A DNA stretch of 64,000 nt from NCBI GenBank assembly GCA_949825045.1, contig OX463807.1:33500749-33564748 (forward strand), in the 5' to 3' direction. This DNA is from Argyresthia goedartella (taxonomy: Eukaryota; Arthropoda; Insecta; Lepidoptera; Argyresthiidae). Both the position numbers and the translations under genes were made by a program. The notes beneath the pieces were generated by a model. It saw only the letters and a program-made list of their open reading frames with translations. It had not been told where the DNA came from and made no database searches. Positions 1 through 10,602 of this stretch are shown here, in pieces. The number at the start of each line of letters is the position of its first letter. Position 1 is the stretch's first letter.

Positions 1-52
1 TTGTGGCTAGATCAATGTGTGTAAATAGTGTCCAAGGTATTATTATTATTAT
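1..52 (+). repeat. SINE-alpha 3' tail (partial)
   Basis: The window opens inside the tail of a SINE. The first bases (CTAGATCAATGTGTGTAAAT followed by a short ATT run) match, inverted, the tail of the more complete SINE-alpha copy at 861-1126. The body lies outside the window. Confidence 0.7.
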
Positions 53-417
53 CAAGGTATTACTAGCCGCTGTCTTACAATAAGATAGCCAGCTATCGCG
101 TTCGCGTGTGAGGTGTATGTGTACACACCCCCCGTGCCGCGAACTGAACCAAGTGCCCCCACGTGCCTCCAGCGCCGATTCACCCCAGCCATCTGGGTTC
201 CGTCCCTCAAAAGGGACACCGCCACCAGACATCCCACGCAGCCTCGCATCAGCCCGCAGAAGAAGGAGAAGGCACGGAAACAGTCACGGTACCTCTGCCC
301 TTTCACCTACTCATTCTCCCCTCATTTACTCCCATCAGCTCTGCACTACGTGACTAGCGGTCACACAGGTTAATAGACCTTTTGAGTTATTTTGGGCAGG
401 AACAAGAAGTGTGTTAG
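53..417. other. Unassigned interval
   Basis: No gene or repeat recognised. Short overlapping open frames here lack any domain and run on both strands, so they are treated as chance. Confidence 0.4.
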
Positions 418-605
418 AGACGACCTCTGTAGATGCTGCGGTAGTGGCTCTGCTTTCCATGCGAGAGGTCCAGGATACGATCTCCGGCTAGGGATAAGGA
501 AACAGAACCCCAGGTCTTGGATGTTCATAGAATGTGATATCGCTGCTTCTGGTTCCCAAGATACGGGGTATCTTAGTGTGGGGCCAGAAGCAATATGTAA
601 ATAAC
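418..605 (+). repeat. SINE-beta copy
   Basis: Decayed tRNA-like head (GACCTCTGTAGATGCTGCGG, later GCGAGAGGTCC) followed by the family body: TCTTGGATGTT, then CTGGTTCCCAAGATAC, then TGTGGGGCCAGAAGC. The same body occurs about ten times in the window in both orientations, which defines the family. Non-autonomous; retrotransposition would need LINE machinery. Confidence 0.8.
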
Positions 606-860
606 ATTTAATATCATTGACACCATACAGCAACAATTTCATCAGTCCTTCCGTAGATCTTCAAGAGCGCAATATTCAGAAGAAATCGACACATCAGACT
701 GTTTTTTTACTTCATATCACCATATTTGCAGTCCTCGCTGACATATACGACCCCACTCTCTAAATAATGTTCGTTCAATATGGGTGTTAGGTTTTGCTCT
801 GTAGATGTACTATCTAGTGAAACATTTGCGGCAAGCTCACTTACATCGAGCTGTTTGCTA
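606..860. other. Unassigned interval
   Basis: Nothing recognised apart from AT-rich sequence. Confidence 0.4.
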
Positions 861-1126
861 TAATAATAGTAATAATAATAATACCTTGGACACTATTTAC
901 ACACATTGATCTAGCCCCAAACTAGGATTCCCTGTATATTGGGTACTAGACAACGATACACGTACTTATATAGATAAATATTATACTTAGATAGATAAAC
1001 AAACAACATGAGTAGGGTACAAACATCCATTCTCATCAATCAAATATTTGCCCCCACCGGGTCTCGAACCCGGGACCCTTGACTTCATAGGCAGGGCACT
1101 GCCGACTCGGCCATTCGGGTCGTCAA
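861..1126 (-). repeat. SINE-alpha, near full length
   Basis: Read on the minus strand it starts with a tRNA-like head: box-A-like GGCCGAGTCGGCAGTG and box-B GGGTTCGAGACCCGG. An AT-rich body follows, ending in CCAAGGT plus an ATT/ATA tail. Related heads lie at 30325-30465 and 32894-32995. The head keeps a promoter-like layout but the anticodon-arm region does not fold as a standard tRNA, so it is a SINE and not a tRNA gene. Confidence 0.85.
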
Positions 1127-1943
1127 CGTATCTTGTGTCGGTAATGTAAAGTATATCTACAGAGCACAACCAAAAACCCACAACCAACATTCTTTAGCTT
1201 TACGGGACCAGGGTGATAGTAGTCCGCGATGACCTAATCTATATAGCACATGACGCAAGATGATGAATAATTGTCTAAACTCGGGCACAAATGTGCCTCT
1301 ACCAATCCTTAAGAGAAAATACGTGACATCGTTGTTTATTTGATCTCTTCTTGTTCAACATATCATGATGGTGATGTGATGTCATATCCAAAATATCACC
1401 GTCTAAATTCCTTCCTAACTACCTCTAGGAGCCTTCAACATCTCCACAACATCATTGCATTACACTCTCGTTACCCTATCATTAAGGCAAATACCAGTAA
1501 TTTCACGCTGTCCCACCTTTGACAAATAACGTTTTTAACCATTTTAAATGATTGTATCTGACGTCTCTAGCTCACAACATTTCAGCATTTTTACCCATTT
1601 CCGATTGTCTAAATTTCTGCTATTAAGCAGCACTCTTATTTGTATTGACGAACAGGCGTAAGTCGTTTGTCCTGATGAAAACTAGGGTTGTCAAGAATTA
1701 ATGCCCGTCTCAAGTCGCTAGGGTTGTGTCAAATGATATTCCTTCGTATATAATTCAGTATTCAGTAATGGGCGTTGATTATACGGCGTAGTGTCACAGT
1801 AGAATGGTTTAATGATGTAAAATTATAGTGACACGGCAAGACGTTAATGTTGTAAGTGTTCCGTTTCTTTGTGTTTCTGTCTCATCTTGTCTCTTCTGAA
1901 ATACAATAGAACTTAAAACTGTGAGGAACAAACAACAAAATAA
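1127..1943. other. Unassigned interval
   Basis: No gene seen. Around 1285-1310 a short piece (CACAAATGTGCCTCTACCA) resembles the SINE-delta 3' region. The rest shows nothing I recognise. Confidence 0.4.
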
Positions 1944-2563
1944 AAAACCGGTCAAGTGTGAGTCGGACGCGGGCACGAAGGGTTCCGTACCACCGTACAA
2001 TGGTAGAGATGGTATGAAGTGAATAGTTTGGATTTTACCCAGCAAAATGTTGTTTACAAAGTTAATGTGCGGCTATTTTGATACTCCATGAGCTTAAACA
2101 GGTGCAGTTATAAGTATGTATGTGGTTAACAGATAAATAAAAAACCTTGGCGATTCTTGGTAGGTTTTCCTGTAATCTTTGGCTTAATATTCTGTATTTT
2201 TCATAATTTGGGGAGGGGGGAATGGCAATTTTTTGCACTTTTTTAATCATAACTTCTTAAGTTATCGAATCTAAAATTAAGAAATAATAATTGAAAAGAG
2301 CCGTTTTCGACGATACCCTACATGATACGGATTTTTTTGTTTTGTCATTTTCCCCCCTCCACTTCTTCGTAGGCTTTTTTTTTCTTATTAGACTTGATTT
2401 ACGTTGCGGTTATTAGGATAAGAAAAGTTGCAGAAAACTTCAGACTCTCTCTTATAGGTCCTGAGAAAAGTGCCTATAACAGACGGACGGACGGACGGAC
2501 GAATATGCGAAAGATCCTTTAAGGGTTTCTTTTTTACCTTTTGAGATAAGGAACCCTAAAAAT
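1944..2563 (+). repeat. Family E interspersed repeat
   Basis: Begins at ACCGGTCAAGTGTGAGTCGG, continues through GGGTTCCGTACCACCGTACA, includes a GGAC tetranucleotide run near 2483-2500, and closes with GGAACCCTAAAAA. The start carries GGTTCCGTACC and the end a complementary GGAACCCT, so the termini are partly inverted. Other copies: 4645-4715, 13965-14335, 51005-51740 and inverted 58455-58852. No coding capacity; probably a non-autonomous element common in Lepidoptera. Confidence 0.75.
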
Positions 2564-2604
2564 ATGGAAGCTAGAACACAGCCTACCGCAACACCACAGA
2601 GGTA

Positions 2605-2705
2605 AATGTAGCCCATAAAGTCCCCACCGAGGGACACGGGCCGTTACCCGATACGAGTAAGATTGAGCCGTACTCCACCACGCTGGCTCAGTGCGGGTTG
2701 ATAGA
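2605..2705 (+). repeat. Family I short repeat
   Basis: About 100 bp from TCCCCACCGAGGGACACGGG to CACGCTGGCTCAGTGCGGGT. Three other copies (5718-5810 inverted, 12360-12460, 51900-52035 inverted) share CCATACTCCA and the CACCGAGG block. Confidence 0.75.
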
Positions 2706-3205
2706 GTCGTCGAGCTAGTGGCCAATTCTGCTGTCAGAAGTTACCAAGCGGCACTATTAGGGCCTACGACACAGCTGTACGGCTACTACCGTCGCGTAGC
2801 GTTAGTAGCCGGGCCCTACATCTAAACGTGTCATCAGAAACACGGACGCGCCCCATAGATAAATTTCACATAGAAACGGACACCCATCCAGTACCCGTCT
2901 CTGCCAAATATTGCTACCCGAACGATCGTTTCCGATATGCGAATATCGCTAGGCCTTGGACGCCAGATTTTATAGCTATGTTTTATTAAACATTCATATC
3001 TCATTCTGAACAACTTTCACTATGAAACCGATTTGATCAGAGCAACTTTGGGATTTACTTCTCTTTAGGTAAATTTTGTGCCGGGTGATAATTGAAAATG
3101 AAAAATTGGTCGTATCAAATAGGTTCGAAGTGAAAATTGTTCAGAATGATGTCCCTAACAACCCTCTAAAATATGACTATGCTGCTACATTGAGATTTTG
3201 AGTGA
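2706..3205. other. Unassigned interval
   Basis: Part of 2706-2830 (GGCTACTACCGTCGCGTAGC) has a rough inverted counterpart near 5585-5640, so family I may extend into it. The remainder is unrecognised. Confidence 0.35.
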
Positions 3206-3330
3206 GTGAGCGGCATCTGTGGCATTTGAGTTCGAGGCTCCGCCTTCCAAGCGAGAGGTATTGGGTTCAAAACCAGGATGGGGAAGGAAGAAGACAAAAT
3301 AAACCCCAGGTCTGAATCTAACCCCCTTAT
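3206..3330 (+). repeat. SINE-beta head fragment
   Basis: Shows the family head (CCAAGCGAGAGGT, then GGGTTCAAAACC) and the link segment AACCCCAGGTCT, but not the body. A truncated copy. Confidence 0.6.
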
Positions 3331-3390
3331 TTTATTTTAATGAATTGTCAAATTGTTTCACTTATTTGGAAGCCTTGTTTCCTTCTTAAG

Positions 3391-3560
3391 CCGATAACCT
3401 TCAAACCACTGAACCGATTTTGATAAAACATTAGAACCATAGCAGTGAAGTCTACAACCGATAAAAAAACATAGTCAGTCCACCTTTTTGAGAGCTACGG
3501 TGCCACAGACAAGCACACAGACAGATCGACGTTTCATATTTATATCACCCCAGGTTTTAA
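3391..3560 (+). repeat. Family P unit (ACCGATTTTGATAAAA type)
   Basis: Contains CTGAACCGATTTTGATAAAA, GTGAAGTCTAC, GTGCCACAGACAAGC and CACAGACAG in the same order as the units arrayed at 5960-6930. Such sequence is widespread in lepidopteran DNA, often as LINE-derived fragments; here it is non-coding. Confidence 0.6.
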
Positions 3561-3574
3561 AAGAGAACCATTTA

Positions 3575-3880
3575 AATTACCACCAAAATAATATTTCACC
3601 AAAAGTTGCGGAAAATATCAGGGCAAAATACTGCGGTAGCTTAGGTAAAGTGCAAAGGGAGTGAGCGAAGCGAAGCCTCTTTATCCTTCGTGTTAGGTTG
3701 AACATGTAAGAACAACAAAAAATACTTAAAACATAAACTTAAGTACACAAACATAAAAATAAGTTTGGTGCTCATTTATCAAAACATAATTTGGTGGTCG
3801 TTTACTAATTCTGGCGGTGTCGTTTCGAATTTATTGGTAGTAAATTTAATTTTTTTTTGGTAATCGCTAAAACACACGCC
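3575..3880 (+). repeat. Family B element, copy B1
   Basis: Conserved core at about 3595-3710: ATCAGGGCAAAATACTGCGG, then a GC-rich hairpin with loop GAGCGAAGCGAAG, then CCTTCGTGTTAGGTTGAACA. Flanks are degenerate repeats of TTTGGTGNTCATTTA and its complement. The core matches copies 9768-10108 and 13075-13640 and, more distantly, family A. No coding capacity. Confidence 0.75.
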
Positions 3881-4644
3881 GTTTTAAAATATTGAATGGC
3901 CCTCTGCCACTTCGGTTTCCAAGCTGATCTATGGCCACGAGACCACACAGATAGGTATGTCAGCCCATGCGCACAGAATAGAAACATTTATCATCCTTTG
4001 TACTGCGCAGTCTTCGAATCATCAATTAAAATAGTTTTCTTTACAGGCCGCGGGAAGTTTTATTGCCTCTAAGTGAGCTGTGAGCTCTATTTCTTGCATG
4101 GTGTGAGAGAAAGGTGGAAGCTCGCCCAGAGCTTTAGAATTTTGGCGTGAACTGTACTGGCCTAATGTTTGTAGATGATTTGTGTTAGCCAGTTAAAGGT
4201 AGTAATAGTAGGGGCGGTGCGTTTTAAGTAAAAATGTTTGAAGTTACTTACCGCACAAATAGCGTTTAAATTTATTTGGTCAAGAAAGTTCAAATAAAAT
4301 TTACGTGTTAAAAGCTTAATTATGAATGAAACTTTGATCTAAATCTGGTAAAGCCTACTTTTGTTTATTGTTTTTGTGACTAAAACGTCCTAATGTACAC
4401 AGCAAACATGATCACAACGAAGTCACCTCAATATTCTGCTCCATCTCACGGACTCCAGCAGCTGGACCTGGCTTTGGACCTGCACGTTGTTCTGGAATAT
4501 GCAGTAGGGTTGTAGTATCACGTGATTCTCTAGTTAATATCCGTCTTGATTCTGTTTGACTCAACGAGTACGTTAAACTTTGTCGTACAGTAAAAATGAA
4601 TCTGACGTTTTGTCTAAAATGTAATATGATGTAACTGGTTGATG
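3881..4644. other. Unassigned interval
   Basis: AT-rich DNA; no gene or repeat family recognised. Confidence 0.4.
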
Positions 4645-4715
4645 AAGAAAACCGGTCAAGTGCGAATAGGGCGTCGGACCCGCAAACAAAGGGTTCCATA
4701 CTATTGTACATGGAA
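4645..4715 (+). repeat. Family E fragment
   Basis: Only the first 70 bases of the family are present (AACCGGTCAAGTGCGAATAG to GGGTTCCATACTATTG). Confidence 0.6.
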
Positions 4716-4862
4716 AAACGTAAAACGACAGTCTTTTGTACGTGTATACCTTTTAAAATTTTACAAATAAAATATTAAATACTAGGTAGGACTACATTCA
4801 AGGCCGTACATGGAAACCTTGATACCGAGTTTTGTGTATGTAGTATGTCAGTATTGAACTAT

Positions 4863-4975
4863 GTATACGTCGCGCCACGAGTTATGAGCGGTGGCCTTGA
4901 ATGCGTAGTAGTCACTTTTCAATACCAGTACATATGCGCAGTAGTTCCCGCCGACGTCGCCCAGGTGAGGTATAC
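4863..4975 (-). repeat. Family M miniature inverted-repeat element
   Basis: 113 bp with GTATAC at both ends. A homologous element in opposite orientation lies at 30852-30964, sharing TCGCGCCACGA, GGTGGCCTTGAATGCG and AGTCACTTTTCAAT. Terminal inversion is weak here and clear in the other copy. A DNA-transposon MITE is the likely nature. Confidence 0.65.
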
Positions 4976-5256
4976 TCAGGTTAACGTAACTCTTTGCTCA
5001 TTGAAACCGGAAGTGGAAAGAAATTGAGTAACTTATTAAAAGAACTAAAATCAAAAATGTTAAAGACTTATATTATTATATAATAATATTTATTACTAGC
5101 TGCGCGTGCGGCGACTGCGCAACGCGTTTTTCATATTCTCATAGCTCCCCGTCATAATACTATTAGTTTATCATTTTAGAGGCACCTTCATAGGTTTTTG
5201 AAATCTATATCGACATTATCGGCCTTGAGTAAAATACGCGTCAGACCTCAGAAAAT

Positions 5257-5490
5257 TTTTTTCTTAAAAACTTTATGCATCGCAATGTCAAACATAAGTT
5301 TCGCTACTAATAACAAAGAGGTTGAATGCAGTAAATTATAATTAATTTACTACATTCAACCTCTTTGTTATTAGGTTGGTTAAGAGGTTGAATGCAGTAA
5401 ATTATAATTAATTTACTACATTCAACCTCTTTGTTATTAGTAGCGAAACTTATGTTTGACATTGCGATGCATAAAGTTTTTAAGAAAAAA
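5257..5490. repeat. Long nested palindrome
   Basis: Left arm about 5257-5339, right arm about 5405-5490, nearly perfect (CTTAAAAACTTTATGCATCG pairs with its complement). The middle contains a second copy of the inner hairpin (AGAGGTTGAATGCAGTAAAT, centre TATAAT, then complement), so one hairpin sits inside another. Looks like a foldback element or an inverted duplication. Confidence 0.9.
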
Positions 5491-5498
5491 TTTATCTG

Positions 5499-5554
5499 AT
5501 CACTCAAACTCCTTCGTCGTTGATTAATATCAACGACGAAGGAGTTTGAGTGAT
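5499..5554. repeat. Perfect 56-bp palindrome
   Basis: Arms of 26 bases (5499-5524 and 5529-5554) around the 4-base loop TAAT; arm core CAAACTCCTTCGTCGTTGAT. It begins nine bases after the previous palindrome ends. Confidence 0.95.
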
Positions 5555-5717
5555 GCTAGATCTATGGCTATGGTTTCGGATGGCTTCCGGCTACTATCGC
5601 TAATCGGAGTTAGTAGTCGTAAAGCTGGATAGAGGCCCTATGGTAATTACATATTTATGGTAATTACATACAAATCATCTGACAGTCGAGTTGGCGACTA
5701 GCCCGACACCCTTCCAT

Positions 5718-5810
5718 CAACCCTCACTGAGCCAGCGTGGTGGAGTATGGCTCAATATCACTCGTATCCGGGCTAAGACCCTCGGTGGGGGCATTAATGG
5801 GCTACATTAT
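5718..5810 (-). repeat. Family I short repeat (inverted)
   Basis: Reverse-strand match to 2605-2705: CACTGAGCCAGCGTGGTGGA, then CTCGTATCCGGG and CCTCGGTGGGG. Confidence 0.75.
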
Positions 5811-5959
5811 CTATCTATAATTAAATAGTAAATCTTCTTTCTTTAAGAAAGTTCGCTGATTCCGCAGGAAACAAACAAAATCTATAACTATAAATTTAAA
5901 ATCTAAAACACCCTTAAAACATTATTGGAACCTTACCGCTAAAACTTAGTTCATTTGTT

Positions 5960-6498
5960 TCCTATTTAGGTTGATAATTTTTGAACCTCTGAACTGATTT
6001 TAATAAAATATATCGTTGAACCATCGCAGTGAAGTCCAACTATAAAAATTGCATTTAAATCAGTCCACGTTAGACCGCTATCCCGTATTAAGCTGAGAAC
6101 TTTCGAACTACAGAACCGATTTTAATAAAACACATCTTAGATTTTTCACAAGGAAGTCTACTACTACCATCGTTTACTGAAAACCGCATCAAATACTACC
6201 ACCTGTTTGACCGCTAGGTTTCCACGGACAAATATACAGACACCCCGACCTACAGAGGCTTCAAACTTTAATAACACCTCACCTGGTCGTTGGGGGTTAA
6301 AAATGTGGAAGACAATCTGTGTCTCAGTAAAACATTATTTCCAACTTGTGTGCAGCGTCACCAAAATCCGTCCACCCGTTTGAGCGCCTATGCCACAGAC
6401 CCCTCTTTTTCGTCGTTTCTGACTTGTACCGCATCAACAATATCCGTCCACCCGTTTGAGCGCTAGGGTGCCATAGATAGACACACATACAGACACCC

Positions 6499-6564
<66 letters not shown>

Positions 6565-6930
6565 GCACGTACACGCACACACGCACACGCACACGCACAC
6601 ACACCCACACACACACACACAGACAAACAGAAGCCTCAAACCTATAACAACAGCCATATTTTTCGTCGACTGGGGTTAAAAAGTCTAAAATTTGGTTGAA
6701 TTGTGTCCTTTTTAAGCTAATAAGTTTCAAACTACTGAACCGATTTTGATAATCATAGCTAAGAACCATCGCATGTAAGTATACTATCATTTACAAAAAC
6801 CGCATTAAAATCCGTCCACTCGTCTGAGCTCTAGAGTGCCACAGGCAGACATATACACAGACACACACACAGAGAAACAGACACACAGACACACAGACAC
6901 TTCAAACTTATTACACCCCTCTTTGTCTTC
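5960..6930 (+). repeat. Array of family P units with a CA microsatellite
   Basis: Four or five diverged units, each with a version of CTGAACCGATTTTGATAA, GTGAAGTC, CATCAAAATCCGTCCACC and GTGCCACAGACA, ending near GGGGGTTAA. A (CA)n tract occupies about 6500-6621 inside the third or fourth unit, probably grown from the ACACAGACA segment the unit already carries. No protein is encoded; open frames over the CA tract are repeat artefacts. Confidence 0.7.
6500..6621. repeat. (CA)n microsatellite
   Basis: Pure AC dinucleotides to about 6560, then interrupted by GCACGC and CACGCACACG to 6621. Confidence 0.97.
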
Positions 6931-6976
6931 GGGGGTTAAGAATAGTTTTGAAAAAGGAATCTATGGTTAGTTTTGA

Positions 6977-7054
6977 GGTATTGACAAATGTCACTTAAAT
7001 TCATACATTTGTTAGGGTATTGACAAATGTCACTTAAATTCATACCTTTGTTAG
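6977..7054 (+). repeat. 39-bp tandem duplication
   Basis: Two adjacent units starting GGTATTGACAAATGTCACTT at 6977 and 7016, differing at about one base (CATACATTTG against CATACCTTTG). Confidence 0.95.
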
Positions 7055-7837
7055 TTTACATTATTTTAAATACCTACTTGACCCTAATACGAGTTTAAGG
7101 AGGCATATCATACATTATTATTATTGTAGATTATCATACATTATAATATTATTGTAGTAAAATCTTCTAAGTCGCTGTAACTTCTTGAATAGCACGCAAT
7201 ACTCCAAATAGCTATAGACATTAGGCAGCCGTGACGACGCAGATCGTCAATCATCTCGGCTCATTTATCTTGCGCAGACAAGTTGATAGCCTATAGCAAT
7301 CTGTGTGATGCGTGAGTGATCTGGCTGGTTTGGAGAAGGCAACATAAACCTTAAACATCTTCAAACGATTTTGTTTAACCTAACCTAACCTAATGGATGG
7401 GTAAAAAATATACCTATACATACATATATTTTAAGCCGTAGTCTTTGTCAAATAGTAGTTTTCAGATAGGTGTGAAGCAAAGACACTTATTAACAATTAG
7501 TAACTAAGTTCTTTATGCCATAAATATACCAATGAACGTACTCAGAGAAATCCAAAAAAATATGGGTCGTATCTCTGCTTAAACTCTCCTTAGAATACGC
7601 ATGACTGTTTGTTATTCAGAGGTCAGAAGAGTGGATGGCATACCTTATCTACATCAAGGTTTTCTACATTTAATTACCGAAGATCACCGGCAATAATTTG
7701 CTCTAATCATGTAGGCAGAGCTCTTTAATCAAAGCCAATAAGTATCATCATTAGCTTTGTGTAAATGATTTACTATACACCCATTAATTCATCATTATAG
7801 GAGCTCATTATTACATTACAAGTATGTTATACGACCT
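7055..7837. other. Unassigned interval with a short CCTAA run
   Basis: No gene seen. At 7376-7393 there are three CCTAA units, the complement of the arthropod TTAGG telomere repeat; too short to mean much alone. Confidence 0.45.
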
Positions 7838-8012
7838 CTATGGTGTTATAGGCTGTGCTTCCCAAGCGAGGGGACCCGGGTTCCAATGCCGACTAGGATG
7901 GAAGTAAAACAAACCCAAGTCTTTTTGTGACGTCGCTGTTTCTGCTCACCACGACAAAGGGCATCGTAGTGTGGGGTCAGAAGTAATGTATGTGCCTTTA
8001 TGTTGATGTTGT
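7838..8012 (+). repeat. SINE-beta copy
   Basis: tRNA-like head (CGACCTCTATGGTGTTATAG, then CGGGTTCCAATGCCGAC) and body (GTGACGTCGCTGTTTCTG, AGTGTGGGGTCAGAAG, ATGTATGTGCC). One of the more complete copies. Confidence 0.8.
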
Positions 8013-8539
8013 ACGCCAGATGTAATTAGAATTTATTTCATTTTGATGTCAGTTCAACAATGTTTAGTTGTCGTTGAAGGGACCTGTGTATTAAAGTAAT
8101 CCTATAGTAAATCTGGTTACAAGGATCGGGTAGTGGTAGGAACGTATGTAAAACTGTGACCAAATAGTTATATCATGTAAAACAGGGAGTGAGACACTAT
8201 GAGCAATTCTGATGGCATCAAAACTATTATTTGCGACGTCTCTGGATTTGTTCTCACTTTTAAAAGTTCCCTCCCGGGGATATCTTAACCACTTTCGCAA
8301 TGCAACACAGCGCAGCATTAAATCAAACGAGACATACGTGAGCCCTGCCTCTCGACATGTGCAAATGTGCACTTATAAATAATGTGCTAATGTGAACCTA
8401 TAAATAAACCAACACGACACAATGACAGCAACATGACGGTAAGTTTAGTCCCACGTCTTTGAGTGTTGAGACGACCGGGTGCACATCAGGCAACTCTGAG
8501 TTTAACGGATGCTTAAAGTTTTTTTTATAATCAAGGAGT
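8013..8539. other. Unassigned interval
   Basis: Nothing recognised on either strand. Confidence 0.4.
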
Positions 8540-8697
8540 GACAAGGCCAGTGGGCAGACCACCAGCCCGTTGGTCCAACAATACCCACTGGGTGCGATTG
8601 GCTCAGGACTGGGGAGATTGGCTCTTTAGAAAAGAGGCCTTTGCCCAGCAGTAGGTCGATGTGGGCTGAATATGATGATGATGATGATGATATATTA
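8540..8697 (+). repeat. 5'-truncated RTE-like LINE 3' end
   Basis: The plus strand reads as the C-terminal end of an RTE-like LINE polyprotein: GRPPARWSNN, a tryptophan-rich stretch ending in EAFAQQ, then a stop. The 3' end is a GAT microsatellite tail (8671-8691). A second fragment of this group is at 54515-54700, and an endonuclease-end fragment at 43713-44326. Confidence 0.7.
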
Positions 8698-9688
8698 TAT
8701 ATAGCATGTTCGGTACATTTACATGACCATGTTACTCTATAATATGTCGCACAAAATTAACTAACTTAAACTTAAACCCTACGCTTTAAATACATTTTGT
8801 CCATACCGTCACGATGACCCGGCGACACTAATTTAATTACAGGGCATTGCTTCCAGGGTTGCTAGAATGTTGTTTCAGCCGAATTCGGTTGGATAGGTAC
8901 CGGCTGGACGGATCACTATTTGAATGTGTACCAAAATCCAACCTAACCGAAATCTGACCCTTTAATACCAGCTTAATTACGGTACCGGAAAAAGAACAGG
9001 CATTTGAAAAAATAAACAAAGGCGCGAAGGCGGATTGCAAATGTCTACTTTTTGGAATCAAATGACAACCTATAGAACGTCAAAATAATTACTCGCAGAT
9101 AAAAATACATGTATGTATGTATGTAGGCTCGTACGTAGTACGTAGTACGTAGTACGCACTGGAATTAAGAAATTCCACCGTTTTCTGGATAAGTACACAA
9201 CCGACAAAGACGGCACAAGTTTGATGGATACTCAAACGCATCCTGTCACTTTATCTCGATCGGGAAACTACAGCGCTAGTACTTTTGACAATTAAGCTGC
9301 ACTGACTTTGAGCTGCAGTGAAATCAGTGACCTCTTAAAAAGTAGTGACTTCTGTTAATTAAGTGACATCTTAATAGAGTGACACCTGTCAAATTCTGAC
9401 ACCTGTCAAAATAAGTTGCGTCTGTCAAAAATATTATATCTGTCTAAATCAGTCACATGTGTGAAAAGTAGTGACACATCATAACGTGAATGTGAAGTTA
9501 TGCTTCATCCATCCTATTTGGAAAAAGACCTATTAAAGCAACTTGTATGGCTATACCACCCCATCTGCAAAAAGGTGTCATACTCTGTTTACCTTGACTA
9601 TACTATTTCTCTGCCACCCCATTTCGTAATGTGAGGATAAGGATCCATCATTGTAGATCTACATCTACATCTATTTGATTTGAAAATC
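8698..9688. other. Unassigned interval with short repeats
   Basis: 9108-9124 is a TGTA run. 9128-9157 is a tandem of GTACGTA, itself palindromic. 9290-9490 is a degenerate array of AGTGACACCTGTCAAA-like motifs in both orientations, similar in style to the flanks of families A and B but without a recognisable core. Confidence 0.5.
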
Positions 9689-10559
9689 ATCCGTGTTACC
9701 ACAAAAAGTATTAAACAGCGTTTAACCTCAAAACAAACGTCAAACCCCATACCTTTTTATTTGGCAACAAATATAATGATCACCAAAATATTTTTTTCCT
9801 ACCCAAAATGGATAAATGAACACCAAAAGTTGCAAAAAATATCAGGGCAAAATACTGGGGTAGCTTACTTAGGTGAAGGGTAAAGGGGGTGAGCGAAGCG
9901 AAGCCCCCTTTATCCTTAGTGTTAGGTTGAACAAGTAAGAACAACAAAAAATTCTTAACCATAAACTTTAGTACACAAAACATAAAAAAAAGTTGATAAT
10001 TTATCCAAACACAATTTGGTAGACATTTATCCATTCTGGCAGTAATTTCGAATTTATTAGTAGTAAAATAGGTGCGTTTTTGATAATCGTTTAAACATAA
10101 GCCTTTTTATTTTTAAACAAGTGTTGAACAGTAGTTTATTTTTTTGCGGTAAGGCCCCATATGTTTTGCCAATCAATGCTTGTCGCCATCACCTATGGTT
10201 ACTTGGCGACGATAAAAAGGAGACGAGCGGTTGGAATTGTCAAAACCAACCGATATTTAATACCTGTTGGATTACGCTATTGACAAACGGCAGACAAATA
10301 TTTCGCAAGATAAATATTTAGGTACCGTAAAAATAATGGTTCCAAGTGTGTTGTTTTGTTACCGATATCTTTCAGTGATTCGGTACTTGGATATAACCTC
10401 CTACAATTATATTGTGAGAAAAAATGCATACTAACATCATCGGGCCTTACCACAAAAAATAAACTACCGTTCGACACTTGTTCAAAAACAAAAAAGAATA
10501 GGGTTTGACATTTGTTTTGAGGTTAAACACTGTTTAATATGTTTTGTGGTAACACGGAT
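9689..10559. mobile_element. Family J element with about 60-bp terminal inverted repeats
   Basis: Left end 9689-9749 starts ATCCGTGTTACCACAAAA and carries TTTAACCTCAAAACAAACGT. The right end 10500-10559 is its complement. A second inner inverted pair (10117-10158 with 10442-10481) begins ACAAGTGTTGAACAGTAG. A family B element lies between the outer and inner left arms. About 870 bp with no coding capacity. Right-end relatives occur in the duplication at about 20457-20541 and 23341-23425. Confidence 0.8.
9768..10108 (+). repeat. Family B element, copy B2, nested in J
   Basis: Core with ATCAGGGCAAAATACTGGGG, hairpin AAGGGGGTGAGCGAAGCG against GCCCCCTTTATCC, then GTTAGGTTGAACAAGTAAG. Flanked by ATAATGATCACCAAAATA and TTTGGTAGACATTTATCC motifs. 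Confidence 0.8.
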
Positions 10560-10602
10560 CATGTCTGTCTCTCGTTTGAGAACTGTCAGCGCTCGTGTGA
10601 CG

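Noticed and set aside
1070..1126. tRNA gene (box A and box B present), also at 19381, 30400, 32900 and 59300
   Set aside because: Each is followed by a repeated body shared with other copies and lacks a consistent cloverleaf with acceptor stem, so they are SINE heads.
6324..6790. Long minus-strand open frames rich in Cys-Val or Val-Arg repeats
   Set aside because: They are translations of the (CA)n microsatellite and contain no domain.
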